The notes under the pieces: model-generated
What the model was told of the DNA's origin: nothing
Database searches by the model: none
What the model saw: the letters and a program-made list of their open reading frames with translations, nothing else
Shown: positions 47,108 through 60,549 of the stretch, piece after piece
Layout of the letters: the number at the start of each line of letters is the position of its first letter
How positions within the stretch are numbered: position 1 is the first letter of the stretch
Translations under genes and position numbers: made by a program
Source: Zingiber officinale
Lineage: Eukaryota; Streptophyta; Magnoliopsida; Zingiberales; Zingiberaceae
Reading direction: 5' to 3'
Length of the DNA: 64,000 nt
NCBI RefSeq assembly: GCF_018446385.1
Contig: NC_056002.1
Span: 4,885,474-4,949,473, forward strand

Positions 47108-50100
47108 ATTGGTATCAGAGCTAGGGTTTTGCCTCTGTGTATTTGGTATTAGTTTAATTATGCACATGTCATACATAATTTAGGCAGGATAATAGTAGGA
47201 TGTGCTAACTTTGTGGATGTAGGATCCAACTATTATGGCTTATAGTTTTATGTGTGTGATTGGACACTTGGACATATCAAGGGCATTTATATGTGTGTGC
47301 ATGATTGTATTAAAATACAGCAGGAGCTGTATTTAGTTTTATTAGGATTTTATTTTTGATCTAGTTACATGTACATTCCTTTTATGGAATATAGGATCGA
47401 TGGATGTAAATTTTATTTTATGTTCAATCTAGTTTACATGTACATTCCTTCGAGGAATATAGGATCAAAATGTAAAATTCTATTTATGTCGCGGATCGAA
47501 TCTTGCAAAGCGTGGAACCTTCTAAAGACCAGAGGCGCAGCGAAACTAGGAGCAAGATGGATGCGACAGCTAGACCCGGTGGCAGTGGCCAAATATGGCA
47601 GCAGCTTGGGATGACAACACACGAAGGACAACAAGAGATAAAAGCCATAATAGTTGAAAATTAGATTTTCTATTTATTGCTTTTATTTTGTGTTGTGTGT
47701 GCATGTTAGTTTACATATTTAGTAGGCTAGCATAGTTAAAATTCCTCATTTATAAATAACTAAGTGGGAGAGGGATTTTTAAGTAAATCCCATGGTCTCC
47801 ATTACTGGTTTGTAAGTGATGCAAACAAGCTTGCGCGTTGGCTCTGAGTGCCTTCCTCCATAACGGATGAGCTTGTTTGTGGATCACTAGAACAGACTTC
47901 CATTTTTGGATGACTATAGGAAGTTAATTAAGAGCGTGTGATCTTCCCCAACGGAAGGGGCATAATCTTATTAATGGACTTAGTGTCAAGTAATGGTATA
48001 CACTTAGACACATCTAATAGTATCCTCCCCATCGGAGTCACTGCTATTATTTGTGTGACTAAATGATACCAACTATTAATTTTATTTGTCAAAAAGTTAG
48101 GTTGACAAGATAATAAAATTAATGGGTTAAAACCTTCCTTTTACAAATGTTGAATTTGTATACGTCCACACTAACGTGGCATGCAAAATTCACGGTGTTT
48201 GAGGTGTTGGTGAATTTAAATAATATTGTTTGAGGAATCAATATTTTTTAAATTCAAAAGTTTTTGACCAAATATTTGATCAAAGACAGATCAACTATTA
48301 ATTTTATTCGTCATAAAGTAAAGTTGACGAGATAATAAAATTAATGGATAAAATCTCCTCTTTGATTTTGTATACGTCCACACTAACGTGGCATACAAAA
48401 TTCATGTGGATTTTTAAGGAGTTGATCTTGACCAAGTATTTTTGTGATTCTTAGGATTTAAATATTTGTCAATCCCCTAGTAGTCATACTATAGAAAAGG
48501 CTTAGTAGTCCCAATTGTAATGATTGGAAATAGGACTTGGACATTAAGGTAGACTGTCTTCTTAGAACTAAGAACAACATAGGTGTAGGTAATTCATTAG
48601 TTGAAACATGTTTAGTGGTGTTATCTACCAGAACCTGGAGTGTAGATACAAGATGCCATTAGTCATGTCTGCAATTCATTGCAGGGTTCCAGGAAACCCG
48701 ACAACTAAATGAAAGATAAATCACCGTCCACATGGGCACTACTGTAAAAGTGGTAGCTGTTGCAGTGGGAGATGTTTATCTTTTGATAAGAATAAAACAT
48801 GGATTTTTGAGTAATTGTCTTTACGCACTAAGTTTAGAAAGAACTAGTTTTCAGTTTCTAAACTATTCAAAGAACTTGATATTCTGCCTCTTTTAATAAC
48901 AAAGTTGTTATTAAGAAATAGAGGGAAGTTATCTGTTCTGGTACGTTGGTTGGCAATTTATAAATCCAATAACTCTCACGATGCAACAAATGGAAATTAG
49001 TAACACATCTTCTAACTTTAAGAGGAAGTAACCTTCGGAAATAAACCAATTATATCTTTGGCATCTAAAGCTAGGTTATATTAACTTGAGTAGGATTCAT
49101 CGGTAGCTGATGAACTTTTGGGTTCATTAGTAGTGGAAATCTTTCCAACCTGCGAGTCTTACTTGGAAGGAAAAATAACCAAGAAGCTTTTAAGTCTAAG
49201 GGGTATGGAATCAAAGATATGTTGAAATTGGTTCATTCTGATTTGTGTGATCCTATGACTATCCAGACAAGAGGTAGTATTGAATATTTCGTCTATTTTA
49301 TAGACAACTATTCAAGATACAAATAAATTTACTTAATGTACCATAAGACTAAGTACTTTGATTAGTTCAAAGAGTACTAGGCTAATGTGGAGAAACAACA
49401 AAGTAAAAAGACACTATGGTGAGATCATAGTGGCAAGTACCTCTTGGGAGAATTTAGGAGTCACTTATCAGAAGTAGGGATTCAATCCCAACTAACTGCA
49501 TCTGGTACACCCCAACAGAATGGTGTAGTAGAAAGAAGGTAAAGGACTCTTATGGAATAATTAGATAGATGATGAGTTATTCAGAGAATTACCAAGTTTG
49601 TTTTAAGGATAAAACTCTGAAAACGAAAGTGAACATAGTACCTTCCAAGTTAGAACTCTCTACTCATATAGAATTGCTGAATAGGCGTAAGCCTATTTTG
49701 AAGCATATTCAGATTCGAGTAATCCAGCACATATGTTAAAGAGAGATAATGATAAATTGGATAGGAGTTCACTTGTTTGTAAGTTATCCTAGATAAACAA
49801 AAGTAGGTTTATAGTCTTAAAAATCAGAAGGTCATTGTTAGCATCAATGACTGATTTTAAAAGGACTATATAATGAACCACGTGCTCATAAGTAAATTTG
49901 TTCTTAAGGAAATAATAAAAGACATGTCTAATCTAGTACCAACTGTACAAGATGAGATACCACAAGAAAACTGCAACACGTATCACAAATGATATACAAT
50001 TGCAGAAAATGTCTTGTCGTAGTGGGAGGGTTGTTAAGCAACCTTAAAAGATTCATGTTTTGGGAGAGTTTTTGAACTTGATCCCTGAAGGACATGAACC

Positions 50101-52639
50101 TGATCTCCGGACATATGACGAAGCACTCCAAGATAAATATGCAGCATCTTGGCAAAGAGTAATGAATAATAGAATTAGAATATATGTATTCTAATAAAAT
50201 CTGGAAGCTTGCAGAACCACCAAGTGGTGTAAAAGCCTTTGGGTGTAAAAGGTCTATAATAGGAAAAGAGGGATAGACAGGTAGGTAGATGTTGGAGGAT
50301 CGGCGGCCGGCTTGAAGGGGGGTTGGATAGACGGCGCCCCCAATAACTCGCTTCCTACGTATTCGTTAGTGCGCAAGCGGAAATACAAATACTAATTACG
50401 AATACGAAAGCTAAAGACAAAGAAAAGAACAAGCAAACCAATACACGTCGATGTTACGTGGTTCAGAGATGATGCTCCTACTCCACGGCTATCCGTAAGG
50501 TGGACGATCCCTCAATCCGTCGGTGGATTAGTCCCGGAAACTCCGGCTAGCACAATCCTCCTTGTCGGTGGAGAAACCTCGCCACAACTCGATCAAGAAC
50601 ACTTGGATTGCTAGAGCACTAGATGACTACTAATTAGGCTTTAACCAAGTCTAATTTCGTCGCCTTGGCCGGCCATACCAAGCTCCTTCTTATAGAGCTT
50701 GGAACAAATCGGAACCTGATTTGCCCGTTACCAGTCGACTGGTCCTTGCACCAGTCGACTGATGTCAGCCCAACGGCTATCTCAACGGCTCTCTGCTATA
50801 GTGCATCAGTCGACTGGTCCATACACCAGTCGACTGCTACAGTACGCTACAGTAACTGCTGCAGTGCGCTGCAGTAGCTGCTACAGTGCCACTACAGTAA
50901 AACCCTAAAACTAGGATTTTACTCCGAGTACAATCTCTCATGCACTCGTACCCTCACGACTCATTTGACTCTTCTTTGCAGCCTTGACCTCTTGCCTTCA
51001 AGCCTACTTCCTTTGGCTCTCGTCCCTCGGATGCATCCAAGCCCGCGGCTTGTCTCCAATGCCATCTTTCGCGTATGCCTCGAAGTTGCTTCCCTCGGCC
51101 ATTGTCCTTGCTGCCTTGTCCATGGTCCCTCGGATGCTCCATCCTTCACCGGACCTGAAGCTATCAACCTGAGTCACATGTGTCACCTGCAGTCCTACAC
51201 AACTCAAGTACATATATCAAATAACAAGGGTAAACCTAACTTAAACCCTTTGCCCAAACACCAAAACACATGGTCCCACGAACCATTGGGATTGCTCCAA
51301 CAGTAGAAACCTTCAAAGCAAGGCTTGATGAAAAAGGAAACTTTTTTCACTGATAGTCATGCTTAAGTCTATCCGGATTCTTTTATCTATTTAGCAAGCG
51401 GATGTCAAGACAGCATTCCTTAATGGAAGTCTTGAAGAAAGCATCCATATAAAGCAACCAGAAGGGTTCATTGCAAAGGGCTAAGAGCATCTTGTGTAAA
51501 GCTCAATCAGTCTATGGACTGAGGCAAAGCTTCAAGGTCTTGGAACATCCGATTTATCAAAGTAATTCAGACCTATGGATTTATTTAGTAACTGGATAAG
51601 TCTTGTGTATACAAAAGGTGTGATGGAAGCGTGGTGGTATTTCTTGTACTATACGTAGATAACATTTTTGGTAGTTGGAAATAATATCAAAATGTTGTCA
51701 GAAGTAAGGGTATGGTTGTCCAAACAATTCGATATGAAGGACTTGGGAGAATGTATATATTCTTGAGATCAAAGTAATAAGGGATCGCAAGGAAAGAATA
51801 TTTTACTTATCCCAAGCTTCATACATCAAAAAAATCCTTGCTCGTTTTAAAGCATGCAAAACTCCAAGAAAGGTTTCTTACCTTTTTAGCATGGAGTAAC
51901 TTTATCTAAAGATATGTCTCTATAGACATCAAATGAGATAAAGGAAATAAAGGTAGTTCTTTATGCTTCGGCTGTCGGAAGCCTAATGTATGATATGCAC
52001 GATATCAGAAATCTGTAAAAGCGGTTTTCGCGGCCCGAAAAACCCAACAAAAGCATATATTGAAGTACCTTAGAGGCACTAGAGATTATATGCTAGCTTA
52101 CAAGGCAGTTAATTTGGTCCTTGTGAGTTGCATGGATTTTGACTTCTAATCGGATAGGGACAATAATAAGTCAACCTCGGGGTTTTGTGTTTACTTTAGG
52201 AGGTAAAGTCATAACTATGGAAGAATGATAAGCATAGGTGTTTTTCTGGACTCCACCATAGAAGCTTAGTATATGGCAAGCCTCTGAGGTAGCCATAAAA
52301 GCTAAATGACTCAATAACCTCAAGATAGACTTAGATATGATTTTTGGTTTGTCCAAAGATTATTACAATTTATTGTAATAATGTTGGTGCAGTAGCAAAC
52401 TCGAAGAAACCATAAGTCTATAAGGCAAGTAAACACAATAGAGCGCAAGTACCACCCAATATGAGAAATCGTATAAACGAGGAGAAGTTGTTGTCACCTG
52501 GATTGCATCAGGCGATGACCTATAGATCCTTTCACTAAGGTCCTTAAGGCAAGAGCTTTTGATGGGCATGTTGAAGGGTTGGGAATCAGATGTATGACAG
52601 CAGATATGATAGCTTAGTCTTTTAGTATAAGTGGGAGAT
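47108..52639 (+). pseudogene. Decayed interior of Copia 2 (gag-pol remnants)
   Basis: Leader 47108-48480, then fragments colinear with Copia 1: protease region near 48640-48680 (cysteine and DTGA motif ruined), gag-pre-integrase near 49050-49180, integrase near 49200-49700, RT 49930-50289 and 51303-51780 with a damaged VDD region near 51655, RNase H 51960-52600. Dozens of stops and indels are spread evenly over all domains. Most of gag is deleted (about 48480-48590). Confidence 0.88.
50290..51302 (-). mobile_element. Solo LTR inside Copia 2 (TSD gtaga)
   Basis: 1013 bp. The minus strand runs tgttggagcaatcccaatgg to gccgatcctccaaca; duplications gtaga lie at 50285-50289 and 51303-51307. Copia 1 at about 23560-23570 (gggaaggtagaaaccttc) gives the empty site. 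It has the ggggggttggata run and tcctactccacgg block typical of this LTR type, four caccagtcgactgg-like repeats (about 50730-50840) and a short ctacagt repeat (50838-50900). Confidence 0.93.
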
Positions 52640-55202
52640 TGTTAGAGTGTATACTAAAAGCCTAGCTTTTGATATAAACATTTATCTAGAAATAAGAATC
52701 ACATTGGTCAAATGTCTACATTTGTGATAAATGTAGTTGTTCAATTAATTTATATTGTAGATAACATGGTGTGTGGTGTCACACACAGAAGATTATGTTA
52801 TCGGTTTCCTTATAAATTATAAATAGTAGCTCACGACTAAGATGGAAAGGAACAAACCATTGGAAAGTCGTAGTGTAATTAGGTATTAGTTTATCTTAAC
52901 TATATAATTACACTAATACACTTAGAGTGTATTGAGTAGGACCATTTGAGGTCGTTTCTTTTATACTGACTTTATAAAAAAACAAAGACCTCGGTTATTA
53001 TGGAAGTGTGTGCTCTTAATCCTGATATAATAACAAGCATATATATTTGATATTTATTTCTTTAATTTATCAATGGGTGAGATTTAGTTCGATGAATCAA
53101 TAAGCCCGATAAGTTGGGAAATGGTATCACTTATAGTGTGTGTTGTTGATTATAAAAGGAAACTGTGTCCTAGAGATACTAGGTTGATAATGTCCTCAAG
53201 AGGAGCTCATAAGGATTGTCATGTTAAACCCTGCAGGTGGACTTAGTCCGACATGATAATAAGGTTGAGTGGTACTACTCTTGGACTAAGATATTAATTA
53301 AATGAGTTGTCAGTAACTCACTTAATTAGTGGACATTCGATATCTTAAACACAGGGAGACTAATACACTCATAATAAGAAGGAGCCCAAAAATGTAACTT
53401 GGGATTGGTGCGGTAGTTCAATAATAGTTCTCTAGTGGAATGAATTATTATTGATAAAATTAAGTTGTGTGTTCGGGGCGAGCACGGGATGCTTAATTTT
53501 ATCGGGAGACCAAAACCAATTCCTCCTCTCGGTCCCTATCGTAGCCTCTTAATTATAGAGTACTATACCCACCTATACCCACCTTCTTACCCATCCTATA
53601 GGGGCCGGCCAAGCTAGCTTGGAGACCAAGCTAGGGCCGGCCATGGGTATGTTCATGGGTGAATTCATGTGGCCGACCCTATTAAATAAAAAGGAATTTT
53701 AATTTTAAAATTTTTCTTATGTGGATAATATAATTTAAAAGATATTTTAAAAATTTAAATCCTTCCTTTTATAAGATTCTACAAAAGATTAAGAGAAGAG
53801 TTAAAATCTCTTTCCTTATTTGTAGATTAAAAGGTTGATTTTAATTTTGGTAAAAACTTTCCTTTTAATTATATTCATGATTTAAAAGAAAGTTTAAAAA
53901 TTAAAAATTCTCTTTTATTAGTTTCTACAAAAGATTAAGAAAAGATTTAATATCTTTCCTTATTTGTAGATTGAAAGGAGATTTTAATTTTTAGAGATAA
54001 CTTTCCTTTTTGGAAATTATCCACATGTTTAAAAGAAAGATTTTAATTTATAAAATTTCTTTTTATTAACCAATCATGAAGGGATTAAAATTATTGGAGA
54101 AATTTTTATAAATTTCTATAAACAAATTAGGAAGTTTTAATTTTTTGTTTTAATTAAAACTCTCTTTGTTTTGTGGAGAAGAGTGGCCGGCCATTACAAA
54201 TAGAAAAGAAAAATTATTTTTAATTAAATAAATTTTCCTTTTTAATGGCAAAAGAATTAAGGAAGTTTTTATTAAATTTTCCTTATTTGCCAAGACCAAG
54301 GATTATAAAAGAGGGGGTAGAGGAGGCTTCAAGGTGAATGTCTTTATTCTATTTTTCCTCTCTTTTCTCCTTGGGTGTGGCCGGCCCTTTCTTTCCTCTC
54401 CTCTCCTTTGTATGGCCGAAACCTTCTCATGGTGGAGATAGCTTTGGTGCCCGGATCTAAGAAGGAGAAAAAGGAGAGAAAAGAAGCCTCTTTTCTAGCA
54501 TCCCTTGGAGCATGGTGGTAGTGGCCGAACCTCTTCATCCTAGGAGAAGTTTTGATGGCCGAAACTTGTAAGGAAGAAGAAGGTGCTTGGTGGTTCTCAT
54601 CTCGGAAGATCGTTGCCCACACAACGTCCGAGGTTAGAAGAAGAATACGGTAGAAGATCAAGAGGTCTTTCTAGAAGGTATAACTAGTAGTTTTTCCTTT
54701 TCCGCATCATACTAGTTATTTATGGAAATAATACCAAATATAAGAGGCTTACGATTCTAGTATTTCGAATATGTTTTTCGATGTTGTGTTCTTTTGTTTT
54801 TTCTTTTCCTTGTGATTTGATTGTTCTTTTCGGTTAACCTAAAGTTATTTTAGGAAATTAAATATTATCTTTCCATAAAAGGTTTTGTCTAGTCGGTGGT
54901 GGTTGCTCTCATATCCAAGAAGGTCATGTGCCTCGCCACGTCAGTACTGGGAACCAATTATGGAAATTAATATTTAATGGAATTAATAACTTATGGTGAT
55001 TTGAGTCGAACGTGTTAAGTTCCGCAGGAGACCCAAGTCAAAACCTAAAAGAACAAATAGATTAAGTTTTGGATCAAACGTGTAAAGTTCCGCAGGCGAT
55101 CCAAAATTTAATTTAAAAGAACACATGGTAGCTAGGGAAAGGTTCAGACCTTTGTACAAAATTTTTGTACAGTGGAACCTCTAGGCTTTCCAAGTAGCAA
55201 CC
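52640..55202 (+). repeat. 3' LTR of Copia 2
   Basis: 2563 bp, colinear with 44552-47107, missing the terminal aaca. One small insertion (aggagaaaa near 54465) is the main length change seen. Confidence 0.95.
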
Positions 55203-55204
55203 GC

Positions 55205-56060
55205 ACCGCATGCCTCGATACCGTTCCACCGGGCTTTGTTCCAAACGCTCTCGAAAATCGCGGAGGCAAATCAAGAGCAGAGATCCTCTTCAGATGAAGC
55301 GCCTGTTCGGGACGCCCGAAAGGGCAAGGCACCTCGAGGCGACGCGTCCCCCAAACGCATCAATCGCCAGTTCTCCGAAGCGATACTGCAGGACCCTTTG
55401 CCGAGACACTATGCTCCACTGGTTATTGGAGAGTACAATGGGTAGACCAATCCAAACGACCATTTGGGTAAGTTTGACAACGCGGTCACACTTCACCAAT
55501 ACACAGATGAGGTGAAATGTCGGGTCTGCCTTACCACGTTCTCCGGCTCAGCACAATGATGGTTCAGGAGATTGTCGGACGGATCGATACAAAGCTTCAA
55601 GGATTTCCGAATGACCTTCCTACATCATTTTGCAAGCAACAATCGCTACAAGAAGACAAGCGTCAGCTTGTTTTCTTTGAAGCAAGGACCGAGAGAAACC
55701 CTCCAAGCGTATATACAATGCTTCAACCATGTAGCAATGGATATCCCCTCGATCTCATCTGAGACCATGATGAATGCCTTCACACAAGGGCTCGTCGAAG
55801 GGGATTTCTTCCTATCGCTCATCAGGAAGTCACCCCACGACTACGACCACATGCTCAAGAAGGCTAATAAGTATATAAACGTGGAGGAGGAGCGGGCCGC
55901 AAAAAGGAAGGAGGCACCAGCCGAACCCGTGGTGCCGACCGAATAGCAACTGCCGAACAGCTACCAACCACCGAAGGGGCCGAGAGCTGAAGGCCGACCA
56001 CACTAAGAAAAAAGACGCATGCCGTGCAACATGTGGCTTCCGACCAGCCGAAGGCATCGA
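55205..56060 (+). pseudogene. Gypsy gag, main part
   Basis: Starts APHASIPFHRALFQTLSKIA, then QFSEAILQDPLPRHYAPLVI, a stop after GEYNG, CRVCLTTFSGSAQ with a stop in place of the usual Trp, and FKDFRMTFLHHFASNNRYKK. The open stretch to 55946 carries LFSLKQGPRETLQAYIQCFN and ends in a basic, Pro-rich tail. This is Retrotrans_gag. Shifts and stops (for example 55441, 55556, 55944) inactivate it. Confidence 0.85.
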
Positions 56061-56930
56061 AGGGCAAGGTATGAACCCCTATGGTCTGTTCTTTCCACCA
56101 GTCGGCGTCGCACAATACACGTGATTGTCGTGGTTTGACATCAATCGCCAGACCAGCCCCAAGAGGCTACCGTCGACGATCTCCTTCTCTCGACCGACGA
56201 CATTAGCATCAACCTGCCGGACGGCGTGAGGAGGCAAGAAGATCACCCGGGCGACGGCACCATCAGCAGAGGGAAAGTGTCGATCATCCCTTAGCCTCTC
56301 GCGATCAGCACAGGCCATCCGCTCGGGAGGAAGAAAACAGAAGTAATGCCGCTCGAGGGAAATAAACATCATCGATGGTGGGTCGACCAGCGGTGACTCC
56401 AACCGAGCCAGGAAGTCATACGCTCGTCGACTGGAGATACATGCGATAGGTTGCAGCCGAGAAAATGCGAGTGGGCCTGAGATCAGCTTCGGGCCCTGGG
56501 ATCTCGAGGGAGTGGAAGTTCCTCATGATGACGCCCTCATCATCCGAGTGATAATCGCTAACTATACTATCGACCGAGTTTTTGTTGACACAGGGATCTT
56601 AGTGAATATAATCTTCAAGAAGGCTTTCGATCAGCTCCAGATCGACCGAGGCGAGCTACTGCCAATAACGACCCCATTATATGGGTTCACTGGCAACGAG
56701 GTGTAGCCAATAGACCAAGCTAAGTTGGCAATATCGCTAGGAGAAGAGCCGCTCAGGAGGACCAAAGCCACGACCTTCATTGTGGTAGATGCCCCCTGGG
56801 CTTACAACGTCATCCTGAGCCGACCGATCCTAAATGAGTTTCGGACAGTAGTTTCAACCTACTGCCAAAAGATTAAGTTTTCGGTGGATGACCGAGTCAG
56901 GGAAGTCAGGGGTGACTAACTAGTCGCTCA
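56061..56930 (+). pseudogene. Gypsy protease region
   Basis: After a poorly conserved spacer (56061-56480), 56512-56706 encodes PHDDALIIRVIIANYTIDRV then FVDTGILVNI (retropepsin; DTG present, usual Ser changed to Ile), and 56725-56919 encodes the flap side with TFIVVDAPWAYNVILSRP. A stop at 56704 separates them. Confidence 0.82.
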
Positions 56931-56939
56931 GAGATGCTA

Positions 56940-57532
56940 TGTCGAGATGGTCAAGACTGAGGCCAGGTCTGCTCAGAAAACTCCGCGACTAGAGGTTAGT
57001 GTCATTACGGAAAAGCCTCCTACCTTAGTCTATGAAGAAAAGGAGGAAGTCCAAATCCATCCTCACCAAGCGGAAGCAACAACTTTCATAGCGTCCGATC
57101 TGGAAGCCGAACAAAAGGCGGAGCTGATCGCTTGTCTCCAGCAGAACCATGATGTGTTCACATGGTCGATGCACGAGCTTCCCGGGATCTCCCCGAGCGT
57201 CGCGCAGCATGAGTTGCAGGTCCAGCCGGATGCTCGATCGGTGAAGCAAAGGAAAACAGACTTTAGTGCCGAACAAAATCTGATCATTCGGGCAAAAATA
57301 GAGAAGTTGTTAGAAGCCACCCACGTACAGGAAATTCAATTCTCGAGCTGACTCACAAATGTAGTACTGGTATCGAAACTGAGCAACAAGTGGCGAGTCT
57401 ACATCGACTTTTGGGATCTCAACAAAGCATGCCCAAAGGACTTCTACCTGCTGCCTCGGATTGATCAAATGGTAGACTTCACTACTGGGTGTGAGCAGAT
57501 ATGCATGCTAGACGCGTATCAAGGGTACCACC
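56940..57532 (+). pseudogene. Gypsy reverse transcriptase, N-terminal part
   Basis: AELIACLQQNHDVFTWSMHE, LPGISPSVAQHEL, then after a stop at 57349 LTNVVLVSKLSNKWRVYID, LNKACPKDFYLLPRID and MLDAYQGYH. These are the opening RT blocks of Tat/Athila-side gypsy elements. The next catalytic block (YxDD) is absent because Copia 3 begins at 57533. Confidence 0.85.
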
Positions 57533-59957
57533 TGTTGGTTAGTCCTAGGAAAACGTACCGGTTCCACTGTACAAAAATTTTTATACAAATGTCGAACCTT
57601 TCCTTAAATAACCTATTGTGTTTTTTAGAAGTTAAATTAGGAATCGCAGACGGAACTTAACATCATTGATTCCAAATTTAACTTATCTGTTCTTAATGGT
57701 TTGGATTTGAATCGCAAGCAAAACTTAACACTATTGATTCAAATCCACTTATGTTATTAATTCCATTAAATATTAATTTCCAAAATTATCTTCTAGGACT
57801 GCATGGCGAGGCAAATGACCTTCTTGGATATGGGAGCAACCACCACCGCCTAGACAAAGTCTTTTAAGGAAAGCTAATATTTAATTTCTTTAAATAACTC
57901 TAGGTTAACCAAAAAAAATAATCGAATCACAAATTCGAAAAAGAAGAAAACACAAACTCGAAAAACTAGATCTAATGCCTCTTGTGTTTGGAATTCTTAC
58001 AAAAAAAATAACTAGCATGATGCGAAAAATAATTACTAATTATACCTTCTCTTTGTAAACTAATGACCTCAAGATCTTCTGTCGTATTCCTCGCCTCGCC
58101 TTGGACGTCGTGTGGGCGACGATCCTCCAAGATGAACACCACCCAAAAGTTTTATTCCTCTTTCTCTAAAATCCGGCCACCACCACCACCAAGGAGAAGA
58201 GAGCAAAGGGAAAGGGAGAAGAGAGAGGGTCGGCCACCAAGAGATCCTCCAAGCAAAAGAATAAGAGTTGTGTCTTATGAAGCCTCCTCATCCCTTCTTT
58301 TATATTAGTTGCCCAAGGCAAATAAGGGAAGAATTTTTACAAAAAATAAAGTCTTCCTCTAATTTTCCTTTTCCTTTTTAATTTTTCCTTTTCTTTCCTC
58401 TTGATTGAATCAATCACCAAAAATTAATTGATGATTTTATTTTTTTTTTTAATTTGGCCGGCCATATTGCTTGGGCACCAAGCAAGGGTGGCCGACCCCC
58501 TTAAAGATGAAGGAAATATATTTTTTTATAAAATTTTACAAGAAGAAAAACTCTTATAAAATTTTACAAGTTCTCTTTCCTAAAGTAGGAGTTAAAAAAG
58601 GAAAGTTCTAAAAAATAAAACCATATTTTAAAATTTAAAACTTCTCTTATAAAATTTCCTATTTTAACATGGTGATAGAAAATTTAAATTTTAAAACTCC
58701 TCTTCCTTTTTTTCTAAACCATGAGGATGGTTAAAAAAGGAAAGTTTTAAAATCTTTTAAACTTTCTTTTAAAACATGTGGTCTAATTCAAATAAGGAAA
58801 GTTTTTAAAATTAAAATCTCTCTTTTAAAACTTATAGTTTTTTACAAAGAGAAGATTTTAAAAATACAAAACAACCCTCCTTGTTTGATTAATGTGGCCG
58901 GCCCCTACTAGTTTGTTCATCAAACAATAGGGACGACCCCCATGGAAGAGGATGTGGCCGACCCTTGCTTGGTCAGCAAGCATTGGACCGGCCCTCTTCT
59001 TGGACACCAAGATGAGCTTGTATTTGGATGGACTTGAGGCTTTAATGAGGCTACGACAGGGACCTAGAGAAGAAATTGGTTTTGGTCTTCCGATGAGCTT
59101 GAGTATCCCGTGCTCACCCCGAACACACAACTCAAGTTCATCGATAATAACTCATTCCACTAGAGAGTTATTATCGCACTACCGCATCAATCCCAAATTA
59201 CATTATGGGATCCTTCTTATCATGAGTGTGTTAGTCTCCCTGTGTTTAAGATAACGAATATCCACTAATTAAGTAAAATTACTGACAACTCACTTAATTA
59301 ATATCTAGCTCCAAGAGTAGTACCACTCAACTTCATTGTTATGTCGGACGAAGTCCACCTGCAGGGTTTAACATGGCAATCCTTATGAGTTTCTCTTGGG
59401 GGCATTCTCAACATAGATAACTAGGACACAGATTCCTTCTATAATCAACAACACACACTATAAGTAATATCATTTCCCAACTTATCGGACATATTGATTT
59501 ATCGAGCTAAACCTCACCCTTTGATAAGTCAAAGAAATAAATATTAAATATATGTGCTTGTTATTATATTAGGATTAAGAGCACACACTTCCATAATAAC
59601 TAAGGTCTAGTTTTTTTTATTAAGTCGGTACAAAAAGAACTTACCTAAAATGGTCCTACTCAATACACTTAGAGTGTACCAGTGTAATTTATTAATCAAG
59701 ATAAACTAATACCTAATTACACTACGACTATTCCGATGGTTTGTTCCTTTCCATCTTAGTCGTGAGCAACTGTTTATAATGTATAAGGAACCGACAACAT
59801 GATCTTCTGTGTATGACACCACACACCATGTTGTCTACTATATAAATTAATTGAACAATTATATTTAACAAATAAATGTAGATATTGACCAATGTGATTC
59901 TTTTATTTCAACAAATAAATGTTTACAAAAGCTAGGCTTTTAATATACACTCTAACA
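57533..59957 (-). repeat. LTR of Copia 3
   Basis: 2425 bp. The minus strand begins tgttagagtgtatattaaa and ends cgttttcctaggactaaccaaca. It is the same family as the Copia 1 and 2 LTRs but more diverged from them. It has a hairpin-prone ggccggcc block at 58455-58500. Confidence 0.92.
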
Positions 59958-59979
59958 ATCTCCCACTTATACTAAAAGA

Positions 59980-60531
59980 CTAAGCTGTCATATCTGTTGT
60001 CATACATCTGATTCTCATCCCCTCCACATGACAATCAAAAGCTTTCGCCGGAAGGGCCTTTGTGAAAGGATCTGTCAAGTTATCTGCTGATGCAATCTTG
60101 GCAACGACAACTTCTCCTCGCTTGACGATGTCTCGTATCAGGTGGTACTTGCGCTCTATATGTTTACTCGCCTTATAGGCTCGTGGTTCCTTCGAGTTTG
60201 CAACTGCACCGCTATTATCACAATAAATTGTGATGATCTTGGGTAAACCAGGAATCATATCTAAGTCCATTAGAAAGTTCCTGAGCCATACAGCTTCTTT
60301 GGCTGCCTCAGAGGCTGCCACATACTCAGCTTCCATGGTTGAATCCGAGATGCATTTCTGCTTAACACTCATCCATGCAATAGCTCCACCTCCTAGAGTA
60401 AACACATAGCCTGACGTAGACTTACTATTGTCCCTATCTGATTGGAAGTCTGAATCCGTGTAACCCATAGGGAGCAAATCGTCTGCTTGGTAAACTAGCA
60501 TATAATCTCGAGTCCTTCTCAGGTACTTCAA
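59980..60531 (-). pseudogene. Copia 3 RNase H, open and well preserved
   Basis: 183 codons open on the minus strand: YTDSDFQSDRDNSKSTSGYV, SDSTMEAEYVAASEAAKEA, YCDNSGAVANSKEP, SKHIERKYHLIRDIVKRGE and NLTDPFTKALPAKAFDCHVE. The catalytic residues (Asp of TDSD, Glu of EAEY, Asp of CDNSG) are all present. It is the best preserved pol domain of the family in the window, yet the element cannot make it because everything upstream is missing. A stop separates it from the RT end at 60550. Confidence 0.9.
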
Positions 60532-60549
60532 TATATGCTTTATAGCAGT

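Larger units (their letters stand above)
44552..55202 (+). mobile_element. Copia element 2 (10.65 kb), same family as Copia 1
   Basis: 5' LTR 44552-47107, primer site 47108 (attggtatcagagct), decayed interior, polypurine tract gtgggagat ending 52639, 3' LTR 52640-55202. It sits in gypsy gag. The 3' LTR lacks its last bases (ends gtagcaacc instead of gtagcaaccaaca), and no target duplication is visible (gagag before, gcacc after), so the right junction was trimmed. A solo LTR (50290-51302) lies in its RT. Confidence 0.93.
43448..57532 (+). mobile_element. Ty3/gypsy element, 5' part, split by Copia 2
   Basis: Order: 5' LTR 43448-44268, primer site 44277, gag start 44322-44551, Copia 2 (44552-55202), gag rest 55205-56000, protease about 56500-56920, RT 56940-57532. 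It is cut off inside RT (after LDAYQGYH) by the Copia 3 derivative, so RNase H, integrase and 3' LTR are missing. Confidence 0.88.
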
